From contig CAYUST010000011.1 of the NCBI GenBank assembly GCA_964447535.1, positions 1 to 45,124 of the forward strand: a stretch of DNA of 45,124 bases. The letters run 5' to 3'. Numbering within the stretch: position 1 is the first letter of the stretch; each line of letters opens with the position of its first letter. The notes beneath the pieces are model-generated. The model had not been told where the DNA came from. It saw nothing but the letters and a program-made list of their open reading frames with translations, and did no database searches. The position numbers were made by a program, and so were the translations under genes. Positions 25,395 through 34,200 of the stretch are shown piece by piece. The DNA comes from CAYUST01 sp964447535 (lineage in GTDB: Bacteria; Patescibacteriota; Gracilibacteria; Absconditabacterales; Absconditicoccaceae).

Positions 25395-26159
25395 CTACTT
25401 TTGGTGACAGGCCGGACAGGGGACAGTAATAGTTTTTTGGGAGGTAATTTTTCTTTCTCCTTTGCACATACAGCAAGGTATGGCAGGTTCAGAAAATCCT
25501 TTCCCCGAACAATAATCGCAGTCCAAGAGACTGGCAACTTCTTCCTCTGTTTGTGGGACAGTAATACCAAGACTAGTTTTTCCAGATCCTCCACAGTGGT
25601 GACAGATATCTCTTCAGGTCTGTTTACAGTGATTACACGGTGCTGACGTAGTTACCGTTTCTTGGATACTCCCAGTGCCACCACACGTTTTGCAGGGTGG
25701 CGCAGGGTGATCCTTTCTTCATTTCTCATACCAAGATACTCGTCGCGAGTAGAGGAAATAACACACGGTGATGATCACCAGTGCAGCTATGAGCTCTCCT
25801 ACTATCATTAGTACTGCGCCGCCTGAGGTTGACTCATCAAGAGCGGTCTTTTGCACGCTCGTGCCTGTATGAGTACTTTCTGCTTGTTGAGGAGTTTGTT
25901 GTTTGTTTGTAGGGAGATTTGTGTCACCACCAGATGTTGCTGGTTGATTAGTATTTATTACGTCTGCAGATGTAGTTGAGTCATTCCCTCACCCCAGCCC
26001 TCTACCTGAAGGCACCGAAGTCCCAACCGTTCATTCGGCTCCGCCTCATTCGCTAGGAGAGGGAGTAGTGGTTGTCGTAGATCACCTAGATCAGGAATTT
26101 GCAGTGAGTACTTGATTGCTTCCAGTATCTTGTCCTTGTGTGGTCGTGAAATTAGACAT
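25395..26159 (-). CDS. Membrane protein with DnaJ-like CxxCxGxG zinc repeats
   Basis: The exact family is not recognised. Only with seven UGAs as Gly does one 254-residue frame appear. Residues 1-100 are a low-complexity Ser/Thr/Gly/Pro/Gln region without signal peptide, containing a translated copy of the dispersed repeat (25986-26063). One membrane helix follows (VLMIVGELIAALVIITVCYF). The rest carries six Cys-rich motifs: CKTCGGTG, CNHCKQTG, CHHCGGSG, CDYCSGKG, CCMCKG and CPACHQK, like the zinc-binding domain of DnaJ but with no J domain. It may bind unfolded or thiol-containing partners at the membrane; this is inference. Topology suggests an outside low-complexity arm and inside zinc domain, or the reverse. 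ATG 26159, stop UAG. Convergent with the lipoprotein gene. Confidence 0.8.
25986..26063. repeat. Dispersed C-rich repeat, copy 2, inside a gene
   Basis: It begins CCCTCACCCCAGCCCTCT and ends CGCTAGGAGAGGG, matching copy 1 at 90-150 at both ends; the middle differs in length. It lies within the zinc-ribbon gene (opposite strand) and is translated in frame as a Gly/Ser/Pro-rich segment with three UGA codons. Confidence 0.65.
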
Positions 26160-26259
26160 GTGCACATGAACGTGAAATAAAAGCCTATATATAACTCACG
26201 ATAGGCGAAAGTCAAAAAAATGCAAGTGGTGAACATTGAAGTGCAACCTCCAAGAAGCG

Positions 26260-26287
26260 TTGACTAAATTATGTAAATACCTATAAG
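26260..26287 (+). promoter_or_regulatory. Promoter for the secreted protein at 26312
   Basis: TTGACT, a 16-base spacer and TATAAG at 26282-26287, 24 bases before the ATG. Confidence 0.6.
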
Positions 26288-26311
26288 GAGTGAACAAAAA
26301 ACAACTTATTT

Positions 26312-26797
26312 ATGAAAAAAAGTACTTTAACACTTTTCTTGTTTGTGGTCTTATTTGTTTCTTGCATCGTGCAAGTAACAGTAGCACAAAAGGCCTACAC
26401 GCTTGCTTACCAAAAAGCTTACTTTCAACAGCAACAAAAAGCGTTGGAGAACCAAGACGATCCAGATTTTTTTGGTCAGCTTATCGATCTACTGAATTGT
26501 GATCGTGGTTCATTAGCATATGGGAGACAGATGGCTCCTATCTATTTAGTGCACTATTTACAACAAACCGTCGTAGGAGAAAATATTGTCCTGGGAAGAT
26601 ACACCTATACAGTTTCTTCTATCAATCAAGGAGTGTTTATACTAACTCCACTAGAGAGTTCACTGAATTATTATGTACGTATGACGTTACGTGAACATAC
26701 CACCCCTCCTGCGCTTTCACTAGGTGTGGTGGGAAGTATGATGTGGACAACCTATGAAGAGTTTTTGACCGTAGAGAAAGTGTGCCTCAAACAGTAG
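26312..26797 (+). CDS. Small secreted protein, related to the lipoprotein at 24933
   Basis: The family is not recognised. The 161-residue product has an N-terminal signal peptide (KKSTLTLFLFVVLFVSC, with cleavage probably after TVAQ or a lipid-modified Cys18, less clear than in its relative). The mature part has Cys in LLNCDRGS and TVEKVCLKQ, at equivalent places to the Cys residues of the protein at 24933, and shares the YTYTV and EEFLTVEKVC segments. A Gln-rich helix (YQKAYFQQQQKALEN) is extra. It has its own promoter and a strong terminator, no UGA, and ends UAG. The two genes flank the convergent zinc-ribbon gene. Confidence 0.75.
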   Translation: MKKSTLTLFLFVVLFVSCIVQVTVAQKAYTLAYQKAYFQQQQKALENQDDPDFFGQLIDLLNCDRGSLAYGRQMAPIYLVHYLQQTVVGENIVLGRYTYTVSSINQGVFILTPLESSLNYYVRMTLREHTTPPALSLGVVGSMMWTTYEEFLTVEKVCLKQ

Positions 26798-26818
26798 CAA
26801 ACGAGAAAAATGTATTTC

Positions 26819-26849
26819 AGCGGCCCGGGGTTTCACCGGGCCGCTTTTT
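26819..26849 (+). terminator. Strong intrinsic terminator
   Basis: Stem AGCGGCCCGG/CCGGGCCGCT with a short loop, followed by TTTTT. It is notably GC-rich for this window. Confidence 0.88.
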
Positions 26850-27150
26850 CATACCTTCTTTTTCTCTTTTCTGTCGTGGTCTGTCTAGCTTTGTTGGCAA
26901 GAAAGGCTAGTATTTCGCAAATATGGTTTGGCATCTTATGTCCGTATTTTTTCATGATTTTCACTTGCATTCAGTGTCTATATCTGTACATTGACTGCCG
27001 TAGCCAGAGACAGTAGGTTGTTTCTCGATGTCCAGTTAGATGAGAAATCGCAAATCCTACCTAGGATACAAAGACATTCCATACATTTTGTATATTTGTT
27101 TTTGTGACCTTGCTCAGTGCGGGTTTTTTTATTTATATGCAATCTTGGCA
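26850..27150. other. Leader region of rplJL
   Basis: No convincing gene. A hydrophobic frame at 26810-27016 overlaps the terminator and is rejected. The stretch holds a promoter candidate (26965-26992) and a hairpin TTTCTC/GAGAAA at about 27020-27047 that may belong to an L10-binding leader. A T-rich tract lies just before the rplJ ATG. Confidence 0.5.
26965..26992 (+). promoter_or_regulatory. Promoter candidate for rplJL
   Basis: TTGCAT, a 16-base spacer, TACATT at 26987-26992. A second possible -35 (TTGACT) overlaps it at 26991. The leader to the rplJ ATG would be about 150 bases. Confidence 0.42.
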
Positions 27151-27792
27151 ATGCCATTGTTGAAAGCTGACAAACTAGCACTCGCCAAGACCTATTTGCA
27201 AGAAGTACAAGGCGCAAAAAACGTGGTTGTACTTACTCAAGCGGGGATCCCAGTAAATGAGGGAAATGCGCTGAGAATTGCTCTTGAGGATGCTCAGGGT
27301 AAATTGCAGGTGGTCAAGAAGAGAGTATTTTTGCAAGGTGTTTCGGCAGACTTGCAAGGAGCAACGCTCGATGAGCTTGCTGGTTCAATTGCCGTGTTGT
27401 ATAGTTACAATGAGACGGACGAACACGCTCCTCTCAAAGTAATCAATACACACAAAAAGAAGCGAGCAAAAGAAAAGCGCGCTTTTGGTATTGAGTACGT
27501 AGGTGGTTGGTATGCAACTTCTCGACAGAAGGCAGCATACGTAGCAGAACTTGCAAACCTTCCTTCCAAAGAAGAGTTGGTCGGCAAATTCTTGTTCTTA
27601 CTCAATCATCCGGTGAGTGGCTTTGCAAGAGTATTGCAAGCTATCGCGGACAAACAGTGAGGACCAGTAGTTGCTGAAGCACCAGTAGTTGAAGCAGTTG
27701 CTACGCCTGTAGTGGCTGAAGAAACGACTCCTGTTGTTGAAGACACTGTTGCATCAGCGCCAGCTGACGAAGCTCCTAGTGAAACGGCGTAA
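27151..27792 (+). CDS. rplJ: Ribosomal protein L10 with acidic Pro/Val/Ala tail
   Basis: L10 anchors the L7/L12 stalk to the 50S subunit. Family similarity is moderate: PLLKADKLALAKTYLQEVQ, LQGVSADLQGATLDEL, FLFLLNHPVSGFARVLQAIADK. Adjacency to rplL confirms the assignment. UGA 27658 is Gly at KQGGPVV and leads into about 43 extra residues, EAPVVEAVATPVVAEETTP and onward, an acidic repetitive tail that is absent from standard L10. The frame is open upstream to 27040, but ATG 27151 gives the family N-terminus. No rplK or rplA precede it. Ends UAA. Confidence 0.88.
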
Positions 27793-27848
27793 GTGCCACT
27801 ACATTTGTAGTAATTCATCTTTTTATATTTATTAATTAGGGTACTATC

Positions 27849-28247
27849 ATGACTGAAGAAAGTGGAATTGTCCTTTCATCTTCTGCACAAAAGATTTTTG
27901 ACCTTGTTAAGGATCTCTCAGCAGTTGAACTTAGCCAATTGGTAAAAGCGTTAGAAAAAGAATTTGGTGTATCTGCTGCAGCTCCTGTCATGATGGCGGG
28001 TGGTGGCGGTGGCGCATCTGATGAAGGTGGAGCTAGCGACTTGGTAACAGTTGAACTTACAGAAGTAGGTCAACAAAAAATTGGTGTTATCAAGGTAGTG
28101 AAGGAAATTTTGGGTCTTGGACTCAAAGAAGCGAAAGATATCGTTGAGAAGGCTCCAACTCCTGTCAAAGAGAAAATTACTATGGAGGAGGCAGAGACTA
28201 TCAAAGCACAGCTCGAGGAAGCAGGAGCTACCGTCTCTTTGAAATAG
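27849..28247 (+). CDS. rplL: Ribosomal protein L7/L12
   Basis: L7/L12 (132 residues) is the flexible stalk protein that recruits translation factors. The N-terminal dimerisation helix has KIFDLVKDLSAVELSQLVKA (FGVSAAAPV follows), then a Gly-rich hinge (MMAGGGGGASDEGG) and the C-terminal domain with KIGVIKVVKEILGLGLKEA and VEKAPTPVKE. No UGA, even in the Gly run. Starts at ATG 27849, stop UAG. Confidence 0.97.
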   Translation: MTEESGIVLSSSAQKIFDLVKDLSAVELSQLVKALEKEFGVSAAAPVMMAGGGGGASDEGGASDLVTVELTEVGQQKIGVIKVVKEILGLGLKEAKDIVEKAPTPVKEKITMEEAETIKAQLEEAGATVSLK

Positions 28248-28271
28248 TTTTATCCTTTGCGTTGCGCGTGC

Positions 28272-28922
28272 ATGACCACACAAGATATCATCACGACCAA
28301 AGCATATTTGGGTCATCCCAAAAACGTATCTAACCCCAAGACAAGAGCATTTTGGCTCGGTGTCTATGGTGGTATGGTAGTTTTTGATCCAGAGATGGTT
28401 GGTCAACAAATTCAACAAGCTAAGGAAGCTTTCCAGGCTGTTAAAAAAGCAAACAAGGAAGTATTGTTGATTTGCCAAAAGGAGATTTACAAAGAGGAAA
28501 TCGAAAAGCTCGCTACCAAAGCTGGCGTTCATTATCTCAATCACAAAATTCCTGCTGGCGTTCTTACTAACTTCGAAACATTGCTTTCAAGAATCAAGAG
28601 TCTCAATGATCTCAGAGCATATATCGAGAGTGAATCATTCAAAGCATTGACCAAAAAAGAACAGTCTATGAAACGTAGAGCACTCAAGAAAATTGAGCAG
28701 GTCTACAAGGGAGTAACTGCACTCAGGAAAAAGCCAGATCTCGTAGTTATTGTAGATGGTCAATTGATGCATAAATTCGTCGATGAAGTTGAGAAAATGC
28801 GTGCGGATGCTATCTTGCTCGCATCTTCAAATTTTGACAGATGGTCAAATGCAAAACTGGTAATGTGTAACGTCAATAGTAGACAGAGTATTGACTATGT
28901 GTTACATCAAATTATTGGATAG
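28272..28922 (+). CDS. rpsB: Ribosomal protein S2
   Basis: S2 (216 residues) binds the 30S late and with S1 helps mRNA docking. It shows AYLGHPKNVSNPKTRAFWLG, a divergent form of the family's G.H.GH.....P.M..YI.G, then VLLICQKEIYKEEIEKLATK and PDLVVIVDGQLMHKFVDE. The GIP-type AIxEA segment is diverged (ADAILLASSNFD). It starts at ATG 28272, not the upstream TTG, and is followed by tsf after one membrane-protein gene, the usual S2-EF-Ts pairing. No UGA. Ends UAG. Confidence 0.9.
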   Translation: MTTQDIITTKAYLGHPKNVSNPKTRAFWLGVYGGMVVFDPEMVGQQIQQAKEAFQAVKKANKEVLLICQKEIYKEEIEKLATKAGVHYLNHKIPAGVLTNFETLLSRIKSLNDLRAYIESESFKALTKKEQSMKRRALKKIEQVYKGVTALRKKPDLVVIVDGQLMHKFVDEVEKMRADAILLASSNFDRWSNAKLVMCNVNSRQSIDYVLHQIIG

Positions 28923-28962
28923 TTCTGACAGACAGCATATGCTTTAGTTTAGGTTGCTTCCT

Positions 28963-29373
28963 ATGACACAAGAAGCAAAAGAGCTCGATGGATTGATCAA
29001 CGAACAGTATGTTCCGAGTAGTGTAGAAAGAAAAAAAGCACTCCTAATGTATTTTTTCGTTGGTATCGTCGTAGCGCTAAGCAAGGAAACTATCTCAGTG
29101 TATGAGTTCTTTCATCTCAAGCAAGCCTTGGGACGATGGACGGTCTTCTTCATATGTATGGTAGTCGGTATTATCTTTGTTTTTGTTCCCTATTTGTGGG
29201 TGGTTCCGGTTGTACTCTTTCTGTTCTTTATGGTAATTTGGGTACTCTTTGTCAAACAGGCACGAGAAGGCTCATTTACTATTCAGCAAGATAAAGTACT
29301 CATGCCATTCTTTGGGTGAATAGGTGGATGGATTGTAGCAATCTTCGAACTGGATATAGAAAAGGCAAAATAA
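28963..29373 (+). CDS. Three-helix membrane protein between rpsB and tsf
   Basis: The family is not recognised. The 136-residue product has hydrophobic helices at about residues 27-42 (LLMYFFVGIVVALS), 60-80 (VFFICMVVGIIFVFVPYLW) and 81-97, then a soluble tail. UGA is Gly in FFGGIGGWIV (29311 region), which looks like a fourth short hydrophobic segment, and the frame ends with UAA after ELDIEKAK. It begins at ATG 28963, 40 bases after rpsB, and ends 28 bases before tsf, so it is co-transcribed with translation genes. It could assist membrane insertion or be a passenger; no evidence decides. Confidence 0.7.
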
Positions 29374-29401
29374 GTGTGTTTTATTTGTTATAGATGATTG
29401 G

Positions 29402-30193
29402 ATGGGTGAAGTAGATATGCAAACACTCAAAGATCTCAGAGCGATTACGCAGGCACCACTCAAGGATTGTAAGGATGCTTTGCAGGAGTCAGGAGGAGAT
29501 CTCGAGCGCGCACAAAAAATCCTGAGAGAAAAAGGTGCTATCAAAGCAGCTAACAAAGCAGATAGAGCAACCAATGAAGGTGTCGTCATGATCAAACAGT
29601 ATGGTGACAAGACCGTTGGTCTCAAGCTGGCTTGTGAGACAGATTTTGTAGCCAAAAATGATACCTTCAGAAGCCTGGCGACACAGATTGTGGATCAATT
29701 GAGTAATGAGCAAGATTTTGCTTCTTACGCGCAACTTTGAGAAACAACCAAAGAAGCGGTCAATACAGTTCTCAAAGATAACTTTGTGACTATTGGAGAG
29801 AATATGCAAATCTTGGACGCATTCGTAGCTACAGGAAATGCATACGTGTATAGACATCCTGGTGATAAGGTGGCTAGTGTAGTCTTCTATTCTGGTGACG
29901 AAAATGTTGCCAAGGAAGTTGCTCTCCAAGTTGCTGCTATGCAGCCTATGTATTTGTCTGTCGATGATGTACCTGCAGAAACCGTCAATGAACTTACTAC
30001 TATGTTTAGTGCTGAGCTCAAAGAGAGTAACAAACCTGCAGACATTGTTGAAAAAATTGTTGCGGGGAAGCTTGCTAAGGAGCGAGGAGAACTTGTTTTG
30101 CTCGAGCAGACCTCAATTGTAGATGACACCAAAAAAATAAAGGATCGTCTCTGAGCAACAGTGATCCAAAAATATATCAGATATGGAATTTAG
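29402..30193 (+). CDS. tsf: Elongation factor Ts
   Basis: EF-Ts exchanges nucleotide on EF-Tu. The 263-residue protein has the N-terminal UBA-like domain LKDLRAITQAPLKDCKDAL, the TDFVA core CETDFVAKNDTF that contacts EF-Tu, a shortened C-terminal core and the family end VIQKYIRYGI. Two UGAs (29738, 30152) are Gly; the second restores the last 13 residues. ATG 29402 is used; ATG 29417 (MQTLKDL) is an alternative. Follows rpsB with one gene between. Stop UAG. Confidence 0.95.
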
Positions 30194-30217
30194 TTTTTAG
30201 CTCTTATTTGTTGGCAA

Positions 30218-30652
30218 ATGAATGTGTATGAACTTGTAGTCGTCATTGATGCTAGCCTGTCCAAGGCAGCTATTGATGAGATCAAGAAGAAAGTAACATC
30301 ACTAGTACAGGTAGTGGCTACTGATGACATGGGTCTTTTGACAACAGTCTATCCTATGCGTGGCAATCCTCAATCGTACTATGTTTCTTATCATGTAGAA
30401 GTTGATCCAGCGCAATTGCCTGCTATCCAAAATAAACTCTCATTGGATCAGGGGATTATTAGATTCTTCTTCTATCGTATGAGTGCGCAAGAAAAATTTA
30501 TGACATTTGCAGATATGAGAAAAGAATTTGTTGCGATCGAAGAAGCAGAAGCTCTTGCGCGCGAATCTAGAGAAAAAGAACTTGTCAAAGATGTAGTAGC
30601 ATCGGAAGATGTTGTTCCTACCAAGGACAAGGATGCTGAAGAAGTAGCTTAG
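30218..30652 (+). CDS. rpsF: Ribosomal protein S6
   Basis: S6 forms a heterodimer with S18 on the 30S platform. The 144-residue protein has NVYELVVVIDASLSK at the N-terminus and YYVSYHVEVDPAQLPAIQNK in the ferredoxin-like core, then an acidic C-terminal tail (EEAEALARESREKEL to KDKDAEEVA). Pairing with rpsR directly downstream supports the call; ssb does not separate them and rplI (L9) is absent. No UGA; stop UAG. Confidence 0.9.
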   Translation: MNVYELVVVIDASLSKAAIDEIKKKVTSLVQVVATDDMGLLTTVYPMRGNPQSYYVSYHVEVDPAQLPAIQNKLSLDQGIIRFFFYRMSAQEKFMTFADMRKEFVAIEEAEALARESREKELVKDVVASEDVVPTKDKDAEEVA

Positions 30653-30678
30653 TTTTCCTTTATTTTTTCTCGCATACC

Positions 30679-30894
30679 ATGGGTATATTTATTGTCAAAA
30701 AGCCATTCTTCACGAATGCACATCGTGTAGGTTTGATTAACTGGAAATCAGTTGATCTTCTCAAAAGATACACGACGAGATTTGCTAAGATCAAACCAAG
30801 AAAATACGGCAACATTAGTGTGAGACACCAAAAAATGATTAGGACTGCGATTTTGAGAGCAAGAGAATTAGGCTTGATGCCATACAAAAAGTAG
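30679..30894 (+). CDS. rpsR: Ribosomal protein S18
   Basis: S18 (71 residues) partners with S6. The core matches the family: INWKSVDLLKRYTTRFAKI, KPRKYGNISVRHQKMIRTAI and RARELGLMPY. Start ATG 30679. No UGA. Stop UAG, then rpmH rather than rplI (L9), which CPR bacteria commonly lack. Confidence 0.95.
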   Translation: MGIFIVKKPFFTNAHRVGLINWKSVDLLKRYTTRFAKIKPRKYGNISVRHQKMIRTAILRARELGLMPYKK

Positions 30895-30930
30895 TAGTGC
30901 CCATATTGTTTTATTTTTCTTGTTTGTTCA

Positions 30931-31086
30931 ATGCCAGGAAAATTGAATAGAATCAGGAAGTATAGATGGAAAAAGAGATTGTCCACTCACGGATTCTTGA
31001 TCAGAATGCAGACTAAGACCGGCAAGAGAGTGCTGGCAAGAAGAAGAGCTAAGGGAAGACACCAACTAACAGTTGCTAAGAAATAG
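30931..31086 (+). CDS. rpmH: Ribosomal protein L34
   Basis: A 51-residue, highly basic protein: LNRIRKYRWKKRLSTHGFL, RMQTKTGKRVLARRRAKGR and RHQLTVAKK, matching the L34 signature KR..THGF..RM.T..GR.VL..RR.KGR. In most bacteria rpmH sits next to rnpA and dnaA; here it follows rpsR. ATG 30931 after a U-rich spacer; stop UAG. A promoter for rpoBC begins 3 bases after the stop. Confidence 0.96.
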   Translation: MPGKLNRIRKYRWKKRLSTHGFLIRMQTKTGKRVLARRRAKGRHQLTVAKK

Positions 31087-31088
31087 TG

Positions 31089-31116
31089 TTGCAACTCCTG
31101 GTGAATTCTTTATGTT
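31089..31116 (+). promoter_or_regulatory. Promoter candidate for rpoBC
   Basis: TTGCAA at 31089-31094, a 16-base spacer and TATGTT at 31111-31116. The transcript leader (about 90 bases) contains a terminator hairpin at 31169-31194. Confidence 0.5.
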
Positions 31117-31168
31117 CTGTGCAACTTCCTTCATGCATATTTCCTCATGTGTTTGTTTCATCGTTTTC

Positions 31169-31194
31169 CCTACGAAACGCTCGTAGGCTTTTTT
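31169..31194 (+). terminator. Terminator/attenuator 18 bases before the rpoB start
   Basis: Perfect 7-bp stem CCTACGA/TCGTAGG with loop AACGC, followed by CTTTTTTGCTTTT. Because it stands between the rpoB promoter candidate and the rpoB ATG, it could attenuate rpoBC. Confidence 0.72.
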
Positions 31195-31211
31195 GCTTTT
31201 ATCTTTAACGT

Positions 31212-34200
31212 ATGGCAGGTATGGTAAAAAAGAATATTCCACCCAAAAAGAGCCCTAGCAAAGCCAAAATTGTTGCTAAGAAATCTTCGGCTCCTCAAAA
31301 GACAGCTCCTGCTAAGAAGGCAGTTGCTAAAGCAGCGCCAGCCAAAAAAGTAGTTACTAAAGCAGCTCCTGCTAAGAAGGCAGTTGCTAAAGCAGCGCCA
31401 GCCAAAAAAGTAGTTACTAAAGCAGTACCTGCTAAGAAGACTGTTGCCAAAACCGCCCCTGCTAAGAAGGTGGTTGCGAAAGCGACTCCAGCCAAGAAGG
31501 TGGTTGCTAAAGTAGCACCAAAGGCGCAAGCACCAAAGGCACAAGTAACTCCCAAAAGAGTAGTTACTTCGAAAGTCGTTGCAAGGCCTGCAATAGTTAC
31601 GAAACCCAAAACACCAACCATACCCACTAATTTCCCGACATTTGGTGAAAAATGGGGGAGAACTTATTTGGCGCAACCCAAGAAATTTGCTAATTTTCCA
31701 GACCTATTAGACACGCAAAAGCAAGGATATGCTTCTTTCCTCGAGAATTATGTAGCTAAATTGTTTGATGATATCAATCCTGTCTATGATATCGCTGGTG
31801 AAAAACTCGCGCTGACTATCAACGAAATCAAAGTTTCAGATCCAATTGATCCAATTGATACCTGCAAAAAGAAAGAACTCACCTATGGAGGGATTATTTC
31901 TGGTAAAATGAAGCTGGTAGATAGCGAGACCAACAAAGTACTGTTCAATAAGCGTATCAATATCGGTATTTTGCCTTTGATGACTAAGTGGGGATCATAC
32001 GTGATCAATGGTGTTGAAAGAGTAATAATTGCTCAGATTATCAGATCATACGGTATCTTCTTCAATTTCGATAAGAGAAATTTGACTCAATCGTTCAAGA
32101 TTATTCCTGAGAGAGGATCTTGGATAGAGGTCTTCACCGAAAAATCTGGTACTATTGTCGTGAGAGTAAATAACTCAAGAAAATTCTTGGTTACTTCATT
32201 GTTGAGAGTATTTGGGTTCGAAACAGATGAAAGTATCAAAGCATTGTTTGATGGATTAACTGATGATGAAGATTTTGACTTCATCCAGCATACGCTCAAC
32301 AAAGACACAATTACCTCTGCGCAAGATGCTGCCATATATATTTACAACAAGATGAGACCTGGTGAAATTATTGACGCTGACAGCGCTATGGACTACATCA
32401 AATCCATCTTTTTGTCTCAAGATAGAATGTTCTTGGGCCAGGTTGCTAGACGCAAAATTAATGTAAAAATTGGTGTTAACAAAGAAATCAAGAAGCCTGA
32501 ATCACAAATATTTGATGCACAAGATTTGATTGCATCACTCAGATATTTGATCAATCTCGCGAACAAAAAAAGAGGGTTTTTCTATGATGATATCGACCAT
32601 CTTGCGAATAGACGTATTAGATCTATGGGAGAAACCTTGTATGCGCATCTCTCACCGGTGATGAGAAAATTTGTAAAAAGCGTGAAAGGTAAGTTGAGTG
32701 TTCTCAATCTCGAGGAGCCAATTAAACTCACAAGTTTGGCGAACTTCAAGATCATTGATAATTCTATCAAGAGTTTCTTTGCTACCTCTCAATTGTCCCA
32801 GTTCTTGGATCAAATCAATCCGTTGGCTGAAATTGAACACAAAAGAAGAATTACCGCTCTCTGACCATGAGGACTCAAAAGAGAGACTGCTACCTTCGAG
32901 GTGCGTGATGTACATCAATCGCATTATGGTAGAATTTGTCCAATTGAAACACCTGAAGGTCAAAACATTGGTCTGGTAGTATACCAATCATTGTATAGCA
33001 AAATCAACGAGTATGGATTTATGGAAACGCCTGCTATGAAGGTGATTAAAGAATTGCCACCTATTGCATCTCGCTTGATCAATAAAATTGCAGATGAGGC
33101 TATTACTACTCCCAAGGGGAGAGTAATTGTCAAAGATGGTGAGTACATCACCCAAAAAGCTGCAGAAGAAATTGAAACTGCTTTTGCTAAGTCTCAATCT
33201 ACTATCAAAGTGAGACCTTTCGTCTCAGAAGAAGTAGAGTATATCTCGCCAGAGTATGACGAAAAATATATCGTTGCAGATATTTCTATTACCTTGGACG
33301 AACACAGAAATATTATGATGAAGCGTGTCCCTGCGAGACATTTCATCAATATGGAAATTTTCTACGTTAATGATATTACTCACGTAGACGTCAATCCTTC
33401 ACAAATCTTCAGTCCAAATACGTCAGTGATTCCATTCGTGGATCATGATGATGCGGTGCGTGCTGCGATGGGTACAAACATGCAACGTCAGGCAACACCT
33501 TTGCTCAAACCTGAAGCGCCATTAGTCGGAACTGGACTGGAAGGAGATATCGCTGCGATGACTTATGCGGTCGTCAAAGCCGAAGAAGATGGTGAAGTAA
33601 TGTATGTAGATGGCAAAAGAGTGAAAATCAGATACGCAAAATCAGGTGTCAAAGAACATGAAATTTTGACCTTCAAAAGATCAAATCAAAAAACCGTAAT
33701 TCATCAATGGCCGAGAGTGACCATCTGAGAGAAAGTGAAAAAAGGGAAAGTACTCATCGAATGACCATCAGTAGTTGATGGTGAAATCTCTTTGGGTAAG
33801 AACCTCAAAGTAGCATTTATGCCTTGGGAAGGATACAACTATGAGGATGCGGTAGTTATTTCTCAAAGACTCGTAAAACAAGACGAACTTACCTCTATTC
33901 ATATCGATGAATTCGAGATTGAAGTTGCTGATACCAAACTCTGACCCGAAGAAACCACAAGCGATATTCCTGGCGTATCCTTGATGAAACTCAAGAACTT
34001 GGATGATGATGGTATTGTAAGAATTGGTTCTACCGTCAAAGGTGGAGACATTCTCGTTGGTAAAATCTCTCCAAAGAGCGAGGGTGAACTTTCTCCAGAG
34101 GAGAAATTGATTCAAGCAATCTTTGGTGATAAATCCAAGAGTTTCAAAGATACTTCTTTGTACATGCCAGCGGGTAGTGAAGGAAAAGTAATTGATATGG

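Noticed and set aside
26810..27016. Hydrophobic frame of 68 codons
   Set aside because: It begins inside the terminator of the preceding gene and has no recognisable signal; the stretch is better explained as the rplJ leader.
31170..31676. Long minus-strand frame opposite the RpoB arm
   Set aside because: Its repetitive Ser/Leu/Phe pattern is the antisense of the APAKK codon repeat.
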